Shown here: in pieces, positions 32,228 to 36,896 of the stretch
How positions within the stretch are numbered: position 1 is the stretch's first letter
How the letters are laid out: each line of letters begins with the position of its first letter
Origin: Armatimonadota bacterium
GTDB lineage: Bacteria; Armatimonadota; UBA5829
Direction: 5' to 3'
Length of the DNA stretch: 36,896 bases
Assembly (NCBI GenBank): GCA_029907315.1
Contig: JARYME010000023.1
Span: forward strand, 1-36,896
Program-made: the position numbers and the translations under genes
The notes under the pieces: generated by a model
What the model was told of the DNA's origin: nothing
Database searches by the model: none
The model's input: the letters and a program-made list of their open reading frames with translations, nothing else

Positions 32228-32570
32228 GAACTGTCCAGAGGAAGCAGAGGTAAGCATTCTGTTGGTCGATGACGATACGATACATGAACTGAACCGGCAG
32301 TATCGCGGAGTGGACGCACCAACGGACGTATTAGCCTTTTCTCAGCTAGAAGGTGAGGACTTCGGCTCGGAGGGTGAATTGGTGCTAGGCGACGTCGTCA
32401 TTTCCGTAGACACGGCAGCTCGTCAAGCAGAAGAACAAGGACACTCACTTGAGGAAGAGTTGGACCTGCTTCTGGCTCACGGTCTGCTGCATTTACTGGG
32501 CTATGATCACGAAACCCCGGAAGACGAGCGAAGAATGTTCGACAGACAGAGAGAACTTGTAGGAAAGTAG
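32121..32570 (+). CDS. ybeY: endoribonuclease YbeY (rRNA maturation factor)
   Basis: Single-strand metallo-endoribonuclease of 149 residues involved in 16S rRNA 3'-end maturation and ribosome quality control. The zinc motif HGLLHLLGYDHE is complete, and APTDVLAF and LGDVVIS are conserved upstream elements. The family-typical beginning QILIRNEQ lies inside the region overlapped by pgpH, so a real overlap of about 80-107 bases exists even if the start were slightly later. ATG 32121 is the only standard start before the conserved region. It ends one base before the DgkA-PAP2 gene. Confidence 0.94.
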   Translation: MKGRGLQTQILIRNEQQRKVNTQRLRRTARRLLSAENCPEEAEVSILLVDDDTIHELNRQYRGVDAPTDVLAFSQLEGEDFGSEGELVLGDVVISVDTAARQAEEQGHSLEEELDLLLAHGLLHLLGYDHETPEDERRMFDRQRELVGK

Positions 32571-32571
32571 T

Positions 32572-33282
32572 ATGAGACTGCTGAGAAATCCTCTAAACGG
32601 GTTCAAATACGCCATAGAAGGCGTGGTGCATGTTCTGCGAACCCAGCGGCACATGAGGTTTCACTTCCTGACGCTGCTGCTGGTACTCATAGTGAGCCTC
32701 ATATTCCAGCTTTCCAGGACGGAAGTGATGGTTTTGTTGTTCACCATTACCCTGGTGCTGGTGGCTGAAATGTTCAACACTGCAATAGAAGCAGTGACCG
32801 ACTTGGTTGTTCAAACCTACCATCCGCTGGCAAAATTCGCCAAGGACATCGCAGCAGGTGCCGTGCTGATTACCACAGTCAATGCGCTTGCCATCGGCTT
32901 CCTGCTCTTTCTGGGTGGAGGAAACCGCGGGCTTAGAGAAGAGCTAGGTGTCCATCCACCTGATGCGCTCACGGTTCTGGTGGTAGCCCTTATCCTTGTA
33001 GCTACCATGGTCGTGTTATGGAAGATCGCCGGAGGCAAGGGCAAGCTATGGCGAGGCGGTATTGTAAGCGGGCATGCTGCGTTAGGTTTTTTCCTCGCGA
33101 CGACAATACTTTTTATGTCTAAGAAAGTTATAGTGGGAGCGTTGGCTTTCCTTTTGGCAGCTCTTGTAGCACAAAGTCGAGTGGAAGGAGGTATACACAC
33201 CCTCGGGGAGGTCTTAACGGGCGCGCTGCTCGCCACGGTTGTCTCCTGCCTGGCGTATTACGTGCTTGCGCCGGTGTTGTAA
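32572..33282 (+). CDS. DgkA-type undecaprenol kinase fused to PAP2 phosphatase
   Basis: A 236-residue membrane fusion. Residues 1 to about 118 are a DgkA/UdpK kinase with three helices and the active-site pattern AEMFNTAIEAVTD (Glu66, Asn69, Glu73, Asp77) and KDIAAGAV. Residues about 125-236 form a PAP2 domain with VSGHAA and SRVEGGIHTLGEV, giving the phosphatase Ser-Gly-His and Arg-His residues; the usual last Asp is Glu. In Gram-positive bacteria DgkA homologues phosphorylate undecaprenol, and PAP2 enzymes dephosphorylate undecaprenyl pyrophosphate or phosphatidyl-type lipids, so the fusion joins two steps of lipid-carrier recycling. It sits between ybeY and the CBS-domain gene, where dgkA alone is common. 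Confidence 0.92.
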   Translation: MRLLRNPLNGFKYAIEGVVHVLRTQRHMRFHFLTLLLVLIVSLIFQLSRTEVMVLLFTITLVLVAEMFNTAIEAVTDLVVQTYHPLAKFAKDIAAGAVLITTVNALAIGFLLFLGGGNRGLREELGVHPPDALTVLVVALILVATMVVLWKIAGGKGKLWRGGIVSGHAALGFFLATTILFMSKKVIVGALAFLLAALVAQSRVEGGIHTLGEVLTGALLATVVSCLAYYVLAPVL

Positions 33283-33297
33283 GAGGGTGGCAAGAAA

Positions 33298-34698
33298 GTG
33301 GACGAGGATCCAAACCGTATACTGCTTCGCATCGCAGTCGTACTACTTCTCGTTCTGCTGAATGCGTTTTTCGCCGCCGCTGAGATAGCACTGGTTTCGG
33401 TCAGAAGAACAAGAATCAAACAGCTTATCGAGGAAGGCGATAAACGGGCCGAGCTTGTGCAGAGGCTGTTGGAGCACCCGACCAGCTTTATGGCGACGGT
33501 GCAGATAGGGGTAACGCTCGTCGGATTCCTAGCTTCTGCATATACGGCGGTGGGGCTTGCGGGTATACCCGCGCAGTGGCTTCAGTACCTCGGCTTGACC
33601 GAACAGACGGCCCGGAGCATAGCCGTTTTCGTGATGACCTGTGCGATCGGGTTTGTCACGCTGGTGCTGGGCGAAATTGCGCCAAAGAGCCTGGCAATGG
33701 TCCATTCAGAGAAGATCGCACTGGCCCTGGCAGCGCCTATTCACGCGCTTTCAGTGATTGCCTTGCCAGCTGTAGCGGTTGTCGGATTCTTCAGTGACAT
33801 CTTAGTCAGACCATTCGGAGCACACGTCAAGTTCTCCGCTCCGATTCTCACGGAAGAAGAGCTGCGAATGCTACTTGAAGCTGGCGAGGAGGAAGGCGTA
33901 ATCGAAGAAGAAGAAAAGGAGATGATTCACTCCATCTTCGACTTCTCAGACACGGTGGTTCGACAGGTCATGAAGCCGCGGACCGACATGAAGGCGGCGC
34001 CGATAACGAGCTCCCTCGACGACTTGCTGGACATAATCACAACCACAGGACACTCCCGTATACCGATATACGAAGACAACATAGACAACATAGTGGGCGT
34101 CGTGCACGCCAAGGACCTACTGCCGATCCTGAGGCAACCGAGACGAAGCTTTGACATAAGGGCTGTCATGCGCGAAGCCTACTTTATTCCGGAGACCAAG
34201 CCCGTGGACGAGCTTCTGGCGGATTTCAAGCGCGGGAACGTGCAGATGGCGATAGTCCGCGACGAGTACGGCGGGACAGCCGGGTTGGTCACGGTTGAAG
34301 ACTTGCTGGAAGAGATCGTAGGCGAGATCCGAGACGAATACGACGTCGAGGAACCTCTGATTCAGATCATAGACGAAAACCACGCGATAGTGAATGCGCG
34401 CATGCGAGTCGATGAACTTAATGAGCAGATGCGACTCAACATACCAGAAAGCGAGGAATACGACACAATCGGGGGCTTTGTCTTCGACTTGTTCGGACGC
34501 CAGCCCAACGAGGGCGAGACCATCAGCTACGAAAACATAGACTTCATCGTCCGCGAGATCGAAAACGGTCGGCTGCGAACAATCGAAATCGTGCGCACTG
34601 AGAAACCATCGGAAGCCGACCAGGAAGATGCCCTAACGAACGGAAAGACTAAACCAAACGGTCGTAACAACAATGCGCTCAACGGCAGTAAGCACTAG
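33298..34698 (+). CDS. CorC/HlyC-type protein with DUF21 and CBS domains
   Basis: Inner-membrane protein of 466 residues in the CNNM/CorC family, linked to magnesium or cobalt efflux. The DUF21 domain (residues 1 to about 190) has several membrane helices, including NAFFAAAEIALVSVRRTR and GEIAPKSLA. A CBS pair spans about 210-325 (VMKPRTDM, GHSRIPIYE, RDEYGGTAGLVTVEDLLEE). The CorC_HlyC domain spans about 350-425 (DTIGGFVFDLFGRQPNEGE), followed by a short polar tail. The GTG 33298 start lies 15 bases after the fusion gene, with a GAGGGTGG site upstream. Function is assigned by family only. Confidence 0.93.
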   Translation: MDEDPNRILLRIAVVLLLVLLNAFFAAAEIALVSVRRTRIKQLIEEGDKRAELVQRLLEHPTSFMATVQIGVTLVGFLASAYTAVGLAGIPAQWLQYLGLTEQTARSIAVFVMTCAIGFVTLVLGEIAPKSLAMVHSEKIALALAAPIHALSVIALPAVAVVGFFSDILVRPFGAHVKFSAPILTEEELRMLLEAGEEEGVIEEEEKEMIHSIFDFSDTVVRQVMKPRTDMKAAPITSSLDDLLDIITTTGHSRIPIYEDNIDNIVGVVHAKDLLPILRQPRRSFDIRAVMREAYFIPETKPVDELLADFKRGNVQMAIVRDEYGGTAGLVTVEDLLEEIVGEIRDEYDVEEPLIQIIDENHAIVNARMRVDELNEQMRLNIPESEEYDTIGGFVFDLFGRQPNEGETISYENIDFIVREIENGRLRTIEIVRTEKPSEADQEDALTNGKTKPNGRNNNALNGSKH

Positions 34699-34768
34699 AG
34701 CACACCGTTCGGTGCCGGGGTGAGCAAGCTGCCGGTCATCTAAGCTGCGCCTGTTACAAAATGAGCAG

Positions 34769-35785
34769 ATGAAAATCTCCAAGTTCGGAGGCGAAGATGC
34801 CCTAATAAGGTTGATCAGGGATAGTTACTCAGCAGCACCAAACGCTGAGCTTACCCTAAGTGTCGGCGACGACGCCGCACTGATTGATATCGGCGGCAAA
34901 CTCCTCGTGGTCACAACCGACCTCCTGATAGAGAACACCCACTTTCGTATGGACATAAACGAACCCTACCTGCTCGGCTGGAAAAGCGCCGCGGTGAACA
35001 TCAGCGACGTAGCGGCTATGGGCGGCGAACCCACTTACTCATTCGTGTCCATAGGACTGCCTGATATTGATGTTGAAACTGTCAAGAAAATCTATGAGGG
35101 CCTGGCTGACGCAAATGCTGCATTTGGAAGTGCAGTGGCGGGCGGCGACACTGCGCTTTGCGAAGAGGGCATTGTAATTAACGTAACACAGCTTGGGGTA
35201 GTCGAGCCTGAGTTGGCCGCACGGCGTTCCGGAGCTAAAGCCGGAGATGCCATAATCGTGACCAACACGTTGGGGGACTCCCTGGCAGGCTTGCAGCTGC
35301 TTCTCAAGCTCGGACTTGAACAAGCCAGGCGCGCCAGCGCTTATTGCGTGGAGAAGCACCTGAAGCCGGAACCGAGAGTTGCTGAGGCCAGGGCAGCTGT
35401 CCGAACGGGCAAGGTGCATGCTATGATGGATATCTCCGACGGCCTAGCCGCAGATTTGCCGCGGTTATGCGCTGCATCCAATGTGGGAGCGCGCGTTTGG
35501 GCTCAGGCGATGCCGCTGTCCAGCGATCTATACATAGCGGCGGCAAGACTGGATGCCGAACCCGTAGAGCTGGCGGCGGCCGGAGGAGAAGACTACGAAT
35601 TGCTCATAACCTGTTCCCGCGAGGACGCAGCCGTTGTGATTCAAGCGATAGAAACTGCGGGTTCGAGGGCGAGCATCATTGGAGAAACAACGACCGATCC
35701 CAAAGTCCGTCTTGTGATGCCCGATGGAACCGAGACAAATCTTCCCAAAGGATGGGAACACTTTCAGACAGGTGCACAACCGTGA
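34769..35785 (+). CDS. thiL: thiamine-monophosphate kinase
   Basis: ATP-dependent kinase converting thiamine monophosphate to thiamine diphosphate, of the PurM/ThiL fold. Visible features are the N-terminal FGGEDALIRLI, SVGDDAALI, TTDLLIENTHFR, NISDVAAMGG, AGGDTA and the C-terminal MDISDGLAADL and GGEDYELLI. Length (338) is normal. ATG 34769 is used; an ATG at 34761 is out of frame. The 70-base gap before it contains no clear terminator or promoter. Its stop overlaps the tsaE start as GTGA. Confidence 0.95.
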   Translation: MKISKFGGEDALIRLIRDSYSAAPNAELTLSVGDDAALIDIGGKLLVVTTDLLIENTHFRMDINEPYLLGWKSAAVNISDVAAMGGEPTYSFVSIGLPDIDVETVKKIYEGLADANAAFGSAVAGGDTALCEEGIVINVTQLGVVEPELAARRSGAKAGDAIIVTNTLGDSLAGLQLLLKLGLEQARRASAYCVEKHLKPEPRVAEARAAVRTGKVHAMMDISDGLAADLPRLCAASNVGARVWAQAMPLSSDLYIAAARLDAEPVELAAAGGEDYELLITCSREDAAVVIQAIETAGSRASIIGETTTDPKVRLVMPDGTETNLPKGWEHFQTGAQP

Positions 35786-36270
35786 CAGAATATACTCGCT
35801 CGGTTGAGCTGATCTCGCACAGTCCGGAAGAGACTTTAACCATCGGGGAGCGGCTGGGTAATCTGCTCCGCCCGGGGGATGTTGTCGCGCTCTATGGGGA
35901 GTTGGGCACGGGCAAAACCGTTTTAGTGAAAGGCATCGCCCGAGGGATGGGCATTCAAGCCGCGGTTCATAGCCCCACATTCACACTAGTGCACGAGTAT
36001 AGAGGTCCGGTGGTTCTCTATCATGTCGACTTGTATCGAATTGACGAGGCAGAGGTTGACTCACTGGGTTTAGACGAATATATCGAATCCGGAGGCGTGG
36101 TAGCGGTCGAATGGGCTGAAAAGATGAACTTGCTCCTGCCTGCAGAGAGAGTGGATGTCCATCTTAAGAAGGCGAATGAGTCGGCTCGGAAAATCGTTAT
36201 CAGCAGCAGGGGACCGAGGGCTCAGACGATCATTGAGGAGTTCACGCGAAATGCTGGTGCTTGCCTTTGA
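35782..36270 (+). CDS. tsaE: tRNA t6A biosynthesis ATPase TsaE
   Basis: ATPase of the threonylcarbamoyl-adenosine complex, partner of TsaB and TsaD. The Walker A loop GELGTGKT is followed by HSPTFTLVHEY, HVDLYRI and GLDEYIESGGVVAVEWAEK, all typical. The GTG 35782 start overlaps the thiL stop by 4 bases (GTGA), giving 162 residues, the family's usual size. The frame is open far upstream inside thiL, but that extension is Arg/Cys-rich and unlike the family, so it is not coding. tsaB starts within its last 20 bases. Confidence 0.95.
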   Translation: MTEYTRSVELISHSPEETLTIGERLGNLLRPGDVVALYGELGTGKTVLVKGIARGMGIQAAVHSPTFTLVHEYRGPVVLYHVDLYRIDEAEVDSLGLDEYIESGGVVAVEWAEKMNLLLPAERVDVHLKKANESARKIVISSRGPRAQTIIEEFTRNAGACL

Positions 36271-36896
36271 CACTTCGGGCGATGTTTGTACCATCGCGGT
36301 AGCACAGGACGGAACAGTTCTGAGCGAGTATAGGTTTTGCCACAAGATGAGTCTGCTCAGACGTCTGCTTCCCAACATCGAGCGAACGCTTTCGGACGCT
36401 GCATACCGCATTTCCGACGTGGAAGCTTTTGTAGTTGGCTTGGGTCCGGGTTCATTCACCGGCCTTAGGATAGGCGTAACGATCGCCAAATCTCTCGCTT
36501 ACAGTTTGGAAAAGCCGATCTATGGAGTAGGCAGCCTGGATGCTCTGGCGTGGAGCATCGCACCAGCGGGGACTGAACTTATATGTCCGCTAACCCACGC
36601 TCGCGCCGATGAGGCGTATTGGACGCTGACCGATTCTTCTGCTGCCGTCAGGCTCGCCGAATACCGAGCCGCTCCTATCCGAGAGGTCTTGGACGACCTA
36701 GCAGCAAGGAATGCCGCCGTTTACTTCTGCGGGAGCGCCGCACTGCGCCACCAGGAAGCAATCCGAAATCGGTTGGGCGCACTAGCTGTGATAGGGCACC
36801 CGGGGACCGCACACCCTTCAGCCTGGGGCCTGGTGGCACTCGGCATGCACAGGATTCAGACAGGAGAACCCGACAATCCCCTTATGCTGACGCCTC
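36251..36896 (+). CDS. tsaB: tRNA t6A biosynthesis protein TsaB, 3' end outside window
   Basis: Scaffold subunit of the t6A complex, an ASKHA-fold protein. The frame starts at ATG 36251 with LVLAFDTSGD and contains the diagnostic GLGPGSFTGLRIG. The next recognisable part is PLTHARADEAYW in place of the usual D-A-R region. It runs open to the window end at residue 215, so only the last residues are missing. A GAGGAG site lies about 10 bases before the start, inside tsaE, with which it overlaps by 20 bases. Together with tsaE and mtaB it places two steps of position-37 adenosine modification in this region; tsaC and tsaD are not in view. Confidence 0.95.
   Translation, partial: MLVLAFDTSGDVCTIAVAQDGTVLSEYRFCHKMSLLRRLLPNIERTLSDAAYRISDVEAFVVGLGPGSFTGLRIGVTIAKSLAYSLEKPIYGVGSLDALAWSIAPAGTELICPLTHARADEAYWTLTDSSAAVRLAEYRAAPIREVLDDLAARNAAVYFCGSAALRHQEAIRNRLGALAVIGHPGTAHPSAWGLVALGMHRIQTGEPDNPLMLTP

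Noticed and set aside
35467-35781. N-terminal extension of tsaE inside thiL
   Set aside because: The extension is Arg/Cys-rich, overlaps conserved thiL sequence in another frame, and TsaE proteins start where GTG 35782 begins.
1-36896. Insertion sequences, CRISPR arrays, phage or toxin-antitoxin modules
   Set aside because: No transposase, integrase, regularly spaced repeat or paired small toxin/antitoxin frame was recognised. The paralogous PHP and S41 pairs are explained by tandem duplication.

Overview
The window reads as one continuous, gene-dense bacterial chromosome segment with moderately high G+C by eye. I see no mobile element, CRISPR array, rRNA or tRNA. Several traits suggest an Armatimonadota-like or similar Gram-negative-type lineage: a C-terminal PEP-CTERM sorting signal, several secreted multi-domain surface proteins, a TMTC-like membrane TPR protein, AGGAGG ribosome-binding sites used with TTG and GTG starts, and clear sigma-70 promoters. 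The phylum call is an inference from gene content, not a phylogeny.

Region 1 (1-6240, + strand) is a collinear run: a 5'-truncated polyprenyl diphosphate synthase, a PfkB-family sugar kinase, an isocitrate-dehydrogenase-like enzyme with its own promoter, a NapH-like membrane 4Fe-4S protein, two paralogous exported PHP-domain proteins and a possible 37-residue membrane peptide. The dehydrogenase, Fe-S and first PHP genes are joined by 4-base GTGA/ATGA overlaps. Region 2 (6404-10158, - strand) holds a Gfo/Idh/MocA oxidoreductase and a large exported glycoside-hydrolase-like protein, which looks like a carbohydrate-use pair. Region 3 (10269-14150, + strand) starts at a near-consensus promoter and encodes two tandem S41 C-terminal processing peptidases, the first of which has lost its catalytic Ser and Lys, followed by a membrane-anchored polysaccharide deacetylase.

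Region 4 (14191-22490, - strand) is a surface-protein island. Three exported proteins of 557, 151 and 1214 residues share a related C-terminal beta-rich module with a GL-x2-(I/E)G(L/V)LV-type core and an I-(N/D)-DG motif. A two-repeat exported protein and a PEP-CTERM protein follow. The PEP-CTERM gene is preceded by a full-consensus sigma-54 promoter as well as a sigma-70-type promoter. Region 5 (22869-27343) contains a MEMO1-family protein (+), a TMTC-like membrane protein with TPRs (-) and a divergent uronate-isomerase-like protein (+).

Region 6 (27343-36896, + strand) is a housekeeping cluster: mtaB, a HIT protein, then from a new promoter rpsU, yqeY, a PgpH-type 7TM-HD hydrolase, ybeY, a DgkA-PAP2 fusion and a CorC/HlyC-type CBS protein, and then thiL, tsaE and a 3'-truncated tsaB. 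It links tRNA modification (mtaB, tsaE, tsaB), ribosome assembly (rpsU, ybeY), cyclic-dinucleotide turnover and undecaprenyl-lipid recycling. The rpsU leader can form mutually exclusive pairings over its Shine-Dalgarno sequence and TTG start, and ybeY overlaps the end of pgpH by 107 bases.

The observations most worth pursuing are the dead/active protease pair, the sigma-54 PEP-CTERM promoter, the shared surface module and the rpsU leader.
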